A stretch of 64,000 nt of DNA from Rhinopithecus roxellana. Taxonomy: Eukaryota > Chordata > Mammalia > Primates > Cercopithecidae. Position numbers and translations under genes: made by a program. The notes under the pieces were generated by a model. It worked only from the letters and a program-made list of their open reading frames with translations, did no database searches and was not told where the DNA came from. Below are positions 1-8,568 of this stretch, piece after piece (the first letter of the stretch is position 1; each line of letters begins with the position of its first letter). The DNA lies in NCBI RefSeq assembly GCF_007565055.1, contig NC_044557.1, forward strand, positions 75,774,595 to 75,838,594, written 5' to 3'.

Positions 1-309
1 CACCACTGACCACAGAGGTTTCCACGTGGTGAGATGACACCCAAAAGATCCTGTGACTGTAAAATGATTAAATTTGAGTCACAGTCTTGAGTAATTCCTT
101 TTTGGGATGAGTGCCACCAGGACTTTTGACTGTTCTAAGTCAATGGAATATGAGAAATGTGACAGCATGTCACTCCTGTGACTAGATTATATTATATGGC
201 AAAGGTAAAAGGGGTGTCACAGTCTGGGGTACATGGCATTATACAACAATCTTCCTTAGTAGGTTAGCGTGAGACTGATAGATCCACTTGTTGGCTTTGA
301 AGAGGTAAG
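1..309. other. Unassigned non-coding sequence
   Basis: I recognise no repeat, RNA gene or exon here. The sequence is moderately AT-rich and does not look simple or tandem. It may belong to an old degraded repeat continuing from outside the window. Confidence 0.4.
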
Positions 310-555
310 TTGACATGTTGTGAGATGACCATGAGGCAAGGAACCACCAGAGGGTTCTAAGAGGTATGGTGCTGGCCAACAGCCAGCAAGAAAATGGGCT
401 GTAGTCCTACACCATAAGTTGGTAAATTCTGTCATTGGTCTGAGGGAACTGAGAAGCAGATTGCTCCCCAATTGAGACTCTAATGAATGTGTAACCCTCA
501 CAGACACCTGAATTGCAATCTGATGAGACTCTGAACAGAGGAGTCAGTTAAGTAA
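310..555 (+). repeat. Possible ancient L1 3' UTR fragment
   Basis: The phrases around 381-415 (ccagcaagaaaatgggctg, then gtcctacacc), 470-480 (ttgagactct) and 521-545 (gatgagactctgaacagagg) resemble the end region of old mammalian L1M elements, in plus orientation. Divergence is high and I cannot name the subfamily. It could instead be an LTR of a MaLR-like element. Confidence 0.3.
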
Positions 556-1119
556 GGCCATGTACACACACACACACAAACACAAATATTTCATTTCTGA
601 CACAAATATACATATACATAGTCTACCTCGTAGATAAGCCTCAGCAAGATAATCAATTCCAGACTTTACCTTAAATGTTATTTCAATACAAAGCTCTATG
701 AAAGTTAGTGCTTCCAGATAAACCTGGTGAACAAAAAAAAAAAAAAAAAAAAAAAAACCTCTTCAAATATTAGCTGGATAATTAATTATATTTGTGAATA
801 ATTGAATATATATTATCTACTCAAGATATAGATTTCCTAGATTGTAATCCAGGCAAAAATTAAGATAATTATATACATAGGTAAAAAATGCACTCATTTT
901 CAAATAACCATTTGCTGTTAGAAGCAGGATAAGAGGGCAGTTATTGTGGTGTTTTGGGATTGGTTTTCGGCTTTAAAAAAAAATAAAATAAAAGATCCAG
1001 GATATAATTTCAGGCTTCTACTTCATATAACATGTGTGTCATACAAGTTGAAATCTTGGTGTCCTCCAACTTTCATATTCAACATGTGTCTTTTTTACAG
1101 TGGTATTAGAGTTACTATT
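556..1119. other. Unassigned AT-rich DNA with (CA)n and a long A-run
   Basis: The stretch holds a short CA microsatellite near 567-583 and a pure A-run of about 25 bases at 733-758. The A-run could be the tail of a plus-strand retrotransposon, but the bases before it do not match Alu or L1. A 60-residue open frame at 946-1128 is AT-rich, begins without context and looks like chance. Confidence 0.4.
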
Positions 1120-1625
1120 GCTGCATAATGATCACTCCAAAATTTAATGATATAAAATTATAAAAAGCCTATAGTACTGCAGATTCTTTTGGGAAAAAAA
1201 ATTAGAAAAGTCTCAGCGGTGGTGGCTTTTCCTCTGCTCCACAACATTTAGGATTTGCCTTTGAAGACCTGAATGATTGAAAGTTGAACAATTAGGTCTG
1301 AAAGATTTACTTCCCAGATATCTTCTTCAGTGACATCCTGACCTCCAAATGGGTCAGCTGAAGTTTTGGATTAGTTGGGATTGTCCACACAGCATCTAGA
1401 GGTGACCTCGTCATGTGACTGGGGCTTATCACAATATGGCATCAGTATCTGAGTGGAAATACTATGAGAGGTATTATCCTCAGAGCTAGGTGAAAGCTGG
1501 ATGCCTTATTCTGACCCAACTTCCAAAATAAAGCATTATCATTTGATCACATTCTATTGATTACAAGAAGTTATAAGCCTATCTCAGATTCAACAAGAAA
1601 GGATTCAGCTCTGAATTTTGATGAA
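1120..1625 (+). repeat. Ancient interspersed repeat, family not assigned
   Basis: The start (gttactattgctgcataat, followed by a lesser match to a 'ccaaaacttagtggc'-type phrase) and the motif order through about 1460 resemble a widespread old mammalian repeat, possibly an LTR. Conservation is poor. I state only that it is probably repeat-derived. Confidence 0.3.
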
Positions 1626-1701
1626 GGAAACAGAGTGGAAGAGTGTATTAGCTGAAAGATACTGTGATGGTGGCTAAATTTGGAAAATACAATCTGTCAC
1701 A

Positions 1702-2212
1702 CATACAGTATACCCAGAGGAATATAAATCATTCCACCATAAAGATACATGCATGTGAACGTCCATTGCAGCACTATACACAATAGCAAAGACATGGAAT
1801 TAACCTAAATTCCCACCAATGACAATTTGAATAAGTAAAATGTGTACATATACACAATGGAATACTATGCAGCCATAAAAAATGAGCTCATATCTTGTGT
1901 GGGAACATGGCTGGGACTAGAGACTATTATCCTTATCAAATGAATGCAGGAACAGAAAACCAAATACTGCATGTTCTCACTTTTAAGTGGAAGCTGAATG
2001 ATTAGAACTCATGAACACAAAGAAGGGAGCAACAGACACCTCCTTGAGGGTGGAGGATGAGAGGAGGTAAAGGAGCAAAAAAATAACTATTGAATTCTAG
2101 GCTTAGTACCTGGGTGATGAAGTAATCTGTACAACAAATCCCCACAATATGAGTTTAACTATGTAACAAACCATCCTATGTACCCCCGAACCTAAAATAA
2201 AAGTTAAATAAA
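1702..2212 (+). mobile_element. 5'-truncated L1 3' end (L1MA/L1PB age)
   Basis: The segment contains the end of ORF2, with the 'attgcagcactat..acaatagcaaagacatgga' and 'atggaatactatgcagccataaaaaatga' signatures. A 3' UTR follows with gggtgatga, aatctgtacaacaaa and cctaaaataaaagtt near the end. It is in plus orientation, truncated at the 5' end and interrupted by no other repeat. The reading frame is broken, so it makes no protein. The style of the 3' UTR suggests an L1 older than L1PA8. Confidence 0.85.
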
Positions 2213-3486
2213 AACCCAGAAGATTTGTGTGATAATATGTCTTCTAATACAAACACAGAAAAGTCAGTAACGACTGCAGCATTTCTTTTGTTCATATAAT
2301 GTTTGGAGTGTTTGAATTGCATAATCTATATAGTTGTTTAGGGCTCAAATAATATATGATCCGGAATGTAGCCTTCAAGTGATCTCTTCATTGGTGGTTC
2401 CCTTATGTACTGCCAGACTACTGGGATAATTATTAAACCAGTGCATAAGCACTAGTTTAATTTGATTTCTACTAGAAAACAGTAAAGCCAGATACAAAGT
2501 AAATGATATGGAATAATATGGCCACTAATAGAATTTTATATTATTTACGTAAAATGTTAGCTTGAGGTATAACGTAAAGAAGGTCTTCCTTATTTTGTTC
2601 ATTCAACAATTGTCAGTTAACTGTCTTTACTGTCATTATGAGAATATATCAAAATATTAATAGATTTTTATTACAAGAATATATAATCTTTCATTTGCAA
2701 CCTGCTACTTCAATAAGACATTATAGTAAAGAGGCTTAATTTTTATTAGTATGTTATGTAACTTTATAGCTTAGAAAATAAAATGAACTTGTAATTACTT
2801 AGAAGCTTTGGTGAGATCCTTATACTAGTACCCATAAATATTTCTAGTCGTAGAGTAATCATTTGAGTAATAAGAATTCAGTGAAGAAACATAGGTTGGA
2901 TGGAAGGCAGAAGATGATTCCAGCTTCTTAAATATTAGATGCAACATGAAGTACCTTTTAGAAGTAAGATAATTATATTTATGATACAGGTTTTGCATAA
3001 TAGCAAACGCAATACTCAGGATTATAGGAAATTTTAAAACTCTAAAAATTTTAGTGTTTATTTTCATACTTAATAGCTACATATATTTTGATGTTGTTCA
3101 GACATTAGTTGATTCTGATGCAAAATAAGAGCTAGATTTACAGACATTCAAGGCTCCTTACATATTAAATTTCCTTGAAAAAAAACATAAAGAGGATAAC
3201 TAAAATCTCAGTCCGTATAGTAAAATAATTGACATTTTCATAGCATATATTGAACACCTTTAATTGACATTTTAATGACAGATGTTGAACAGTAAACAGT
3301 TACATCTAGACACCTATCCACATATTTATTTATATATCTTTTTATGCATCATAGAATCACAAATAAAATAGCAGATTTAGCATTAGCCAAACCTTATTCT
3401 ATGAAATAAATAATACATTGTCATTCAATATATATACATATATTATCTGTTGTCACTAAATATATGTATGTATATACACATACACA
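2213..3486. other. Unassigned AT-rich DNA
   Basis: No gene or recognisable repeat is visible. A TA/TG/CA-rich simple tract at 3425-3489 sits immediately before the retroviral LTR and is probably part of the site into which the provirus inserted. Confidence 0.5.
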
Positions 3487-4067
3487 ATAGGCAGGATAGG
3501 CAGTCAAGAAAGTGACCATGTTCTCAGGATGCAGCAACTGTGTTGACCATCAACACAATCAATACAATAAGCCTCAGCACTCGCATTGTATTTGAGCTCA
3601 TTCAAGCAAAGCTATCTTCAGTAGAGACTTTCCCTGCTAGACAGCATGAGCACTTTGATTTTACCTGTCCTCAGACTGACTCATTGCTCATTATCAAAGT
3701 TAAAAACCCACTCCTGGGTGGAGATTTAATATGCCAACTAGACATGCCATCTATGAACAAGCATGTACAGCTACTGTGCGTGTGCACACATAAGACCACC
3801 TAGAACATGTTTATGACCAATGCCATTTTCCACCTCCTTATGCATAATCATGTAAGACTCCCATAAAGAAAGACTTCGTACTTTCAGTCTCTTCTGTCTT
3901 GACCTTATGAGAAGAAACCCTCTCTCAGATTGTGTGTCCCTTTTGCATGTCACTTTCAAAATATTCTTTTTCTTTCATAATAAAATACGCCACATCTCTT
4001 TTGCCATGTGTCTCTTGTTTAAATTCTTTTAAACTAAGAAAACAAGAACCGAGGTATCATATCAGCA
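3487..4067 (+). repeat. 5' LTR of the endogenous retrovirus
   Basis: It aligns along its length with 7457-8049. A polyadenylation signal AATAAA lies at 3979-3984. The terminal CA is at 4066-4067, directly before the primer-binding-site-like sequence. The start is approximate: the TG expected at the LTR edge is not clear against the CA/TA-rich flank. Confidence 0.75.
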
Positions 4068-4071
4068 TTTC

Positions 4072-4088
4072 TGGTGCCATGACCTGGG
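4072..4088 (+). other. Retroviral primer-binding-site-like sequence
   Basis: TGGTGCCATGACCTGGG begins four bases after the 5' LTR. The opening TGGTGCC followed by TGAC resembles the complement of the 3' end of tRNA-His, used by HERV-H-like elements, with a few mismatches. Position and sequence both support the call; tRNA identity is tentative. Confidence 0.55.
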
Positions 4089-5417
4089 TAGACATTTGTC
4101 TGCTTCATTGATTTCACTTTCCCTTCACCCGTGATGGGTACTATGGCAGTACCAGGCTACCTGGTTGACTATCACTGCTTTTCCTAGCTTTATTTTATTT
4201 AGCTATTTGAGGAGGACCTTTTAAATAACTCACATTCTCTGAGCAAGTACTTGTGATTACTTTCCATTTTGCTGCTGCTTTGGCAATATTAATAATTACC
4301 TTATTCAGATGAAATATCCTGATTATTCAGTCTTTGGATTCTTTTGCTGTTTTTATCTCACTGTTTATTTTGCTGTCCCTCTCAGGACCATGCCTGACCA
4401 GTAATGATTGATCACTGTAACTTGTTTGTTAAACAAGTAAACTCTTAAAAAATTTTTGATCACCTTGACACTTTAAATCTAATTTTGCAAACAGTGCCCT
4501 GTCCCTCTAGGCTCTATGTGTTCTGAGACTCTTTTGGGAGACTTTGCAAGAAGCCATCCATGTTGAGCATAGGATGCATGTCCACATGGATGCACAGTCA
4601 TGGTGACTACACCCAGGCATTCAAAGCATTATCATTGGGCGTCAAAATGGCAAATCAGTGAGGTAAGGGAAGACTTGTTGATGAGTCATCAGGGATCCTC
4701 AGCTGGGGGCAGAGGCCATCTCAGCTGGGCCTGGAGACGGCCAGCACTGTGAGACCCAGGACGACACGTGGCAAACACCCATGAACTCCTAAGGCCTCGG
4801 TTTAATGGAATTTCAAAGGGATGCTCTGGACCCCTCGTGGTTCAGCTTGGCTCGTGGGTATGCCTATGGCCTCCCGGACTTCAGTATAGATTTCTTAATA
4901 CCTAGGAGCCATCTCTCTGCTCTCACTGAAACACTTCTAGGGTATATATTAAATACTGGAATATTTTTAAAGTGTATATGTTGAAAAATAATTAAAATAT
5001 GGCCAAAGAATAAAACTCTTGATACCATCCTCGCTACTTTAAGGCTTGGGATTTTATTTTCCATCCCTGAGACTTTTCCTTTCCTTACATTATTTCATTT
5101 ATTTATAAATCTCCAGAACAATTCCCCTCAACCACTGTGACTTTACTCCCTTCGGCTGATTTCTCAGTTCATCCTGATGGGTGACAAATAGAGGAGGGAG
5201 GACTTAAATGAAACCAGTCTCTATGTTTAAACGAAAAATAATACTTTTTGTCACATCCAAGGGCAACCAAGGCTCTGTTGCTGTGACTGGGACTAATTGC
5301 CTCATGGCGGTCATTGTTTGCCTTGGGCCTCTTTAGGATTTGGCCAGAGACAATAAGGAATTAGGAGCCCCATCCTCTCTTTAGAGCTGAGGACAGTCCT
5401 TCTTTCAGTGCCAAAAA
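4089..5417 (+). pseudogene. Retroviral leader and scrambled internal remnant
   Basis: This is the internal ERV sequence between the primer site and the recognisable env part. Short stretches are more GC-rich than the surroundings (4670-4870), as is usual for retroviral leader or gag, but no gag or pol reading frame survives. The part after about 5100 probably represents late env surface-subunit sequence because it leads directly into the transmembrane subunit. Large deletions must have removed most of the provirus. Confidence 0.45.
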
Positions 5418-5711
5418 GTGGCTAAGGGCCTCACTGGACTTCAAACAACTGCTAGACTCCCTGGCCACTGTAGTCCTACAGAACCAAAGAACCTTAGGTC
5501 TTCTCAGAGCCAGGCAAGGAGTACCACTTCGTATCTAAAAGAAGAATGCTGTTTTTCTATCAATCAGTCTGGTTTTGTCCAAGAAAATGTCAAAAATATG
5601 ATTACCTATGCAGACAAAATTGAATCTATAGGAAAGTCTAAGGGAACTTGGAAGGAACGGCTATTGTCTACCTTGCTCTCTTTAGTGGTGTCAGTCATTA
5701 CCATACTTTTA
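5418..5711 (+). pseudogene. Endogenous retroviral env transmembrane-subunit remnant, broken
   Basis: An open stretch encodes a segment ending in EECC, which fits the double cysteine of the CX6CC motif of gammaretroviral transmembrane subunits, followed by an NQSG-type stretch and then a hydrophobic membrane-spanning region near 5670-5711. The upstream part that should carry the immunosuppressive-like segment (about 5470-5535) is in a different frame, so at least one frameshift separates it from the double cysteine. The open frame has no ATG at its start. The membrane region is cut at 5711 by the L1 insertion, and the same frame logic resumes at 7161. No functional protein is possible. Confidence 0.7.
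5699..5711. repeat. Left copy of 13-bp target-site duplication
   Basis: TACCATACTTTTA at 5699-5711 is repeated exactly at 7148-7160. The pair brackets the composite L1 insertion. On the opposite strand the nick site reads close to the L1 endonuclease preference TTTT/A. Confidence 0.8.
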
Positions 5712-5745
5712 TTTTATTTATTTATTTATTTATTTATTTTTTATA
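5707..5745 (-). repeat. (TTTA)n tract, decayed outer poly-A tail
   Basis: Seven or more TTTA units. On the minus strand this is (TAAA)n, a common decay product of a retrotransposon tail. It abuts the left target-site duplication, and an AATAAA (minus strand) lies about 15-20 bases inside it. Confidence 0.7.
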
Positions 5746-5769
5746 TCTGATCAATAAATATTTATTGAA

Positions 5770-5874
5770 GGGAAGAGAGATGGGGGAGGAGGAAGGCAGG
5801 CAGGCAGGAAGAAGGAAGGGAAGGAAGGAAAGAGGAAGGGAGAGAAAGTAAGGAAGGGAGGAAGGAAGGAAAAA
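5770..5874 (+). repeat. Purine-rich (GGAA/GGCA)n microsatellite
   Basis: The tract contains ggcaggcaggcagg followed by interrupted GGAA units. It lies inside the putatively transduced DNA and was probably carried in with it. Confidence 0.85.
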
Positions 5875-6120
5875 AATGTAATGTGTGCCTTTTCTTACTG
5901 GGTTATTGGTGGAGTACATGATTGATTATATGCAAAGTATTTTCAGCTTTTTGAAAATTCACTGCTTAAGTCTCAAGTTATTTTAATGTCGACATTAATA
6001 GTATAATGAGTTGTATCCAAAAGATTCTGGTACATTTTTAGTGAGGTCTAGCTGACAGCTGCTGGTGGTTGTTATCTGTTAAGAGAGTTAAAAACTCAAA
6101 GAAAAAGAACATGCAACAAA

Positions 6121-6640
6121 TTCAAGGAGAAGGCAGCTGAGCGCAGGTGGGAAATGACTGCACAGGACACGAAGAGCAGAGAGGCCTGTGACCCTGGAGG
6201 CCTCCAAGGAGGCGCTGCGGGCGGCTCAAGAAGGGATTGGCAGGGGCAGGCTCATTCATCACGCAGCCGCGTGTGAGAGATGAAAACGCGATTCCCTTGC
6301 ACGGAGGCTGGAGATGGGGTGAGTCTCGCAGCCACAGGACGAACTGAGCGCTTCCACCCGCCAGCAGTAGCCCGTGCTCCGGACCCCTCCCCGCGCCTCT
6401 CGGGCTGCCTGGCAGGAGCCCTCCTCCTCCTGCCCGCCCGCCGGGAGTCCTTTCCTTTCTTCTCAACTGGCAGGCTCCAGATCTCCCCGAAAGGAGGTGG
6501 GAGCCCGAGGATTCGCCCTTCAGAAAGAAGTCAAGCCGGTGCCACCTGTTTACTCCACACAGGCCTCTTAGAGTTCTGGGGTTGGGGTGGGAGGAGGGGG
6601 CTTGATTTCCTGAGTGAAGCTGGTATTTTTCTTAAACAGT
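6121..6640. other. GC-rich, CpG-dense block inside the transduced DNA
   Basis: This block is far richer in G+C and CpG than anything else in the window; the densest CpGs are at about 6205-6445, with ggcgctgcgggcggct, acgcagccgcgtg and cccgcccgccggg. It looks like part of a CpG island or a GC-rich first exon or promoter from another locus. Open frames cross it on both strands, but they lack a convincing start and one runs into the L1 poly-T, so I annotate no gene. The position inside the insertion implies it came with the L1. Confidence 0.6.
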
Positions 6641-6680
6641 TAATTTATCCGCGTTTCCTTTTCCTTTTTTTTTTTTTTTT

Positions 6681-6763
6681 AATTATACTTTAAGTTCTAG
6701 GGTACATGTGCATAACGTGCAGGTTTGTTACATATGTATACTTGTGCCATGTTGGTGTGCTGC
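6681..6763 (-). repeat. L1 3' terminal 83 bp, antisense
   Basis: The reverse complement of the L1PA 3' end, including the complement of gcacaagtatacatatgtaa and cacgttatgcacatg. It follows a T-run at 6665-6680, which is the complement of the inner poly-A. It ends at a short overlap (CTGC, 6760-6763) with the inverted ORF2 piece. Confidence 0.85.
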
Positions 6764-7154
6764 TTTAAAGTTCATATGGAACCAAAAAAGAGCCTGCATT
6801 GCCAAGACAATCCTAAGTCAAAAGAACAAAGCTGGAGGCATCACGCTACCCGACTTCAAACTATACTACAAGGCTACAGTAACCAAAACAGCATGGTACT
6901 GGTACCAAAACAGACATATAGACCAATGGAACAGAACAGAGTCCTCAGAAATAATACCACACATCTACAGCCATCTGATCTTTGACAAACCTGAGAGAAA
7001 CAAGAAATGGGGAAAGGATTCCCTATTTAATAAATGGTGCTGGGAAAATTGGCTAGCCATAAGTAGAAAGCTGAAACTGGATCCTTTCCTTACTCCTTAT
7101 ACGAAAATTAATTCAAGATGGATTAGAGACTTAAATGTTAGACCTAATACCATA
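6760..7154 (+). pseudogene. Inverted L1 ORF2 fragment
   Basis: About 395 bp align to the ORF2 segment at roughly 40025-40420 of the full-length L1 with about 10 differences. It encodes the region after the reverse transcriptase catalytic motif. Its orientation is opposite to the 3' end of the same insertion. It ends at aataccata, where L1 and the target site share TACCATA. It is too short to encode a functional domain. Confidence 0.85.
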
Positions 7155-7160
7155 CTTTTA
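7148..7160. repeat. Right copy of 13-bp target-site duplication
   Basis: Exact match to 5699-5711. The first seven bases also match L1 ORF2, which fits priming by the target strand at this point. Retroviral env sequence resumes immediately after. Confidence 0.8.
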
Positions 7161-7456
7161 GCTTTAACTTTTGGTCCAACTTTGTTTAAAATGTTCACTT
7201 ATTTTTTGCTCTTGCTTACAGCAACTCCACTTCATGATGATTTTGCAAAGGCTTTCGACCTCTGGCCGCCAGCAAGTTACCCACCAGTCCCATAGACAAC
7301 ATGGTTTATACTCCATTAGATCAGGCAGGAAGAGACTTTAGGGCCTCGGGTGGGCAGGGTCGGTGCCCCAGTCAGCAGGAGGCAGCTTCAGATGATATTA
7401 CCTAACCCCTCAACTTCCCATATGATCATAGTTCCTAAGATCTCTTAGGGGGAAAC
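7161..7456 (+). pseudogene. Env membrane anchor and tail remnant, then 3' internal ERV sequence
   Basis: The sequence continues the hydrophobic membrane region that was cut at 5711. It then runs through a short cytoplasmic-tail-like stretch into non-coding DNA and ends in the polypurine tract (7447-7455) before the 3' LTR. Separated from its upstream part by the L1 insertion, it is inert. Confidence 0.65.
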
Positions 7457-8049
7457 TGGAGCAGGATAGGTAGTCAAGGAAGTGACCATGTTCTTGGGAC
7501 ACAGCCACCATGGTGACCTTACCGTCAACACAATAAGCCTCAACATTCACATTTTAATTGAGCTTATTCAAGCAAAGCTATCTTCAGTAGGGACTTTCCC
7601 CTCTACAGGGCAGGAGCACTTTGATTTTACCTGTCCTCAAACGGACGCTTTGCTCATCTTAATAGTAAAAACTCCATCCCTGGGTGGAGATTTAAGTTAC
7701 TAATGAAACATGCTATGTATGAACAAGCATGTACAGCTACTGTACATGTGCACCCAGAGGACCACCTAGAACATGCTTACTAGCAACACCACTTTCCACC
7801 TCCTTATGAACAATCATGTAAGACTCCCACAAAGGGAGTCTCCCTAGTGCTGGTCTTTGTTGTCTCACCCTCACAAAGCAGCCTGCCCTGAAATCTCTCT
7901 CTCAGGGCGTGCTGTCTATTCTGCACTTCACTTTCAAAATATTATTTTTCTTTCACAATGAAGTACTCCATGCTGCATCTCCTTTACAGTGTGTCTCTCA
8001 TTTAAATTCTTTTAAACTAAGAAAATAAGAACTGAAGTATCACATCAGC
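7457..8049 (+). repeat. 3' LTR of the endogenous retrovirus
   Basis: Direct repeat of 3487-4067, starting with TG after the purine tract. The polyadenylation signal position is changed to AATGAA (about 7956-7961). The middle, at about 7835-7920, has indels relative to the 5' LTR. Confidence 0.75.
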
Positions 8050-8106
8050 CATCAATACACACATGCACACCCACACACATACACATACACACATATATAG
8101 TCACCA
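8050..8106. repeat. CA/TA-rich simple sequence
   Basis: Irregular CA repeats end in tatatag. Similar CA/TA-rich sequence precedes the 5' LTR, so the provirus probably inserted into one such tract. Confidence 0.7.
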
Positions 8107-8213
8107 AAATATATTTGGGTGATGAAATAATCTGTACAACAAACCTTCATGACACAAGATTACATATATAGCAAACCTTCACATGTACCCTGAACCTAAA
8201 ATAAAAGTTTAAA
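8107..8213 (+). mobile_element. Short L1 3' UTR fragment
   Basis: gggtgatgaaataatctgta, the acaacaaacc phrase and cctgaacctaaaataaaag identify the last ~105 bp of an L1 of the same broad age as the copy at 1702-2212. Plus orientation. Confidence 0.8.
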
Positions 8214-8484
8214 AAAGCCAGAAGATCTATATTTCTTGAATGTGTATTTAAAATGAATATGAATAATTTTAACTTGCAATTTTTCAATTATATATATATA
8301 ACATTTGGGAGAGCTTGTTTTGAAAGCAGATAAGTAAAATTAAACTATTAACCATACTTTTTGTTCTTAGTATTTTATTGGTAATGCATCTCTTTGAATC
8401 AATTTTCTGTTCTTATTCCTTTCCAGGAAGCCCACTTAACATTTATCTACATAAGACCAGTAAGTAGAAACTGCTTAGAATTAA

Positions 8485-8560
8485 TGCACTCTAGCCTGGG
8501 CGACAGAGCGAGACTCCATCTAAAAAAAAAAAAAAAAAAAAAAGAAAAAAAGAAAAAAAA
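8485..8560 (+). mobile_element. Strongly 5'-truncated Alu
   Basis: Only the end of the right arm (gcctgggcgacagagcgaga) and a long A-rich tail remain. An 8-bp duplication agaattaa at 8477-8484 and 8561-8568 brackets it, supporting insertion as a truncated copy rather than later deletion. Confidence 0.85.
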
Positions 8561-8568
8561 AGAATTAA

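Larger units (their letters stand above)
5712..7154 (-). mobile_element. L1 insertion, 5'-inverted, with 3' transduction
   Basis: Read on the minus strand, the insertion has this order. First comes an inverted ORF2 piece (6760-7154, plus-sense on the top strand). Next come the last 83 bp of an L1 3' end (6681-6763) and an inner poly-A tract (T-run 6665-6680). Then follow about 920 bp of non-L1 DNA (5746-6664), a polyadenylation signal (TTTATT on the top strand near 5760-5765) and an outer A-rich tail, now a (TAAA)n tract (5707-5745). A 13-bp target-site duplication flanks the whole. This matches an L1 transcript that read through its own poly-A site into flanking DNA and was inserted by twin priming. 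The L1 3' end is of the same type as the full-length element at 35384. Confidence 0.75.
3487..8049 (+). mobile_element. Degenerate class I endogenous retrovirus with both LTRs
   Basis: Two similar blocks of about 580-590 bp, at 3487-4067 and 7457-8049, are direct repeats and read as 5' and 3' LTRs. By eye they differ at roughly one base in six or seven plus several indels, so the insertion is old. Between them lie a primer-binding-site-like sequence just after the first LTR, an env transmembrane-subunit remnant, and a purine tract agggggaaa at 7447-7455 just before the second LTR. Only about 3.4 kb separates the LTRs, and about 1.45 kb of that is a later L1 insertion, so gag and pol are essentially gone. 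The env style and the primer site suggest a gammaretrovirus-like family; I cannot name it. It has no coding capacity. Confidence 0.8.

Noticed and set aside
2110..2232. Possible segmental duplication linking the L1 ends at 2212 and 8213, both followed by ccagaagat
   Set aside because: The match stops after about ten bases, and the shared part before it is ordinary L1 3' end.
3420..3489. TA/GTAT/CA tract as a regulatory or CRISPR-like array
   Set aside because: Irregular dinucleotide sequence only; no spaced direct repeats of CRISPR type exist anywhere in the window.
5648..5919. Short frames made of F/I/L/Y and R/K/G/E runs
   Set aside because: They are translations of the (TTTA)n and (GGAA)n tracts.
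6280..6693. 137-residue open frame through the CpG-rich block
   Set aside because: It runs straight into the L1 poly-T and antisense L1 end, so its C-terminus is an artefact of the insertion; no domain is recognisable.
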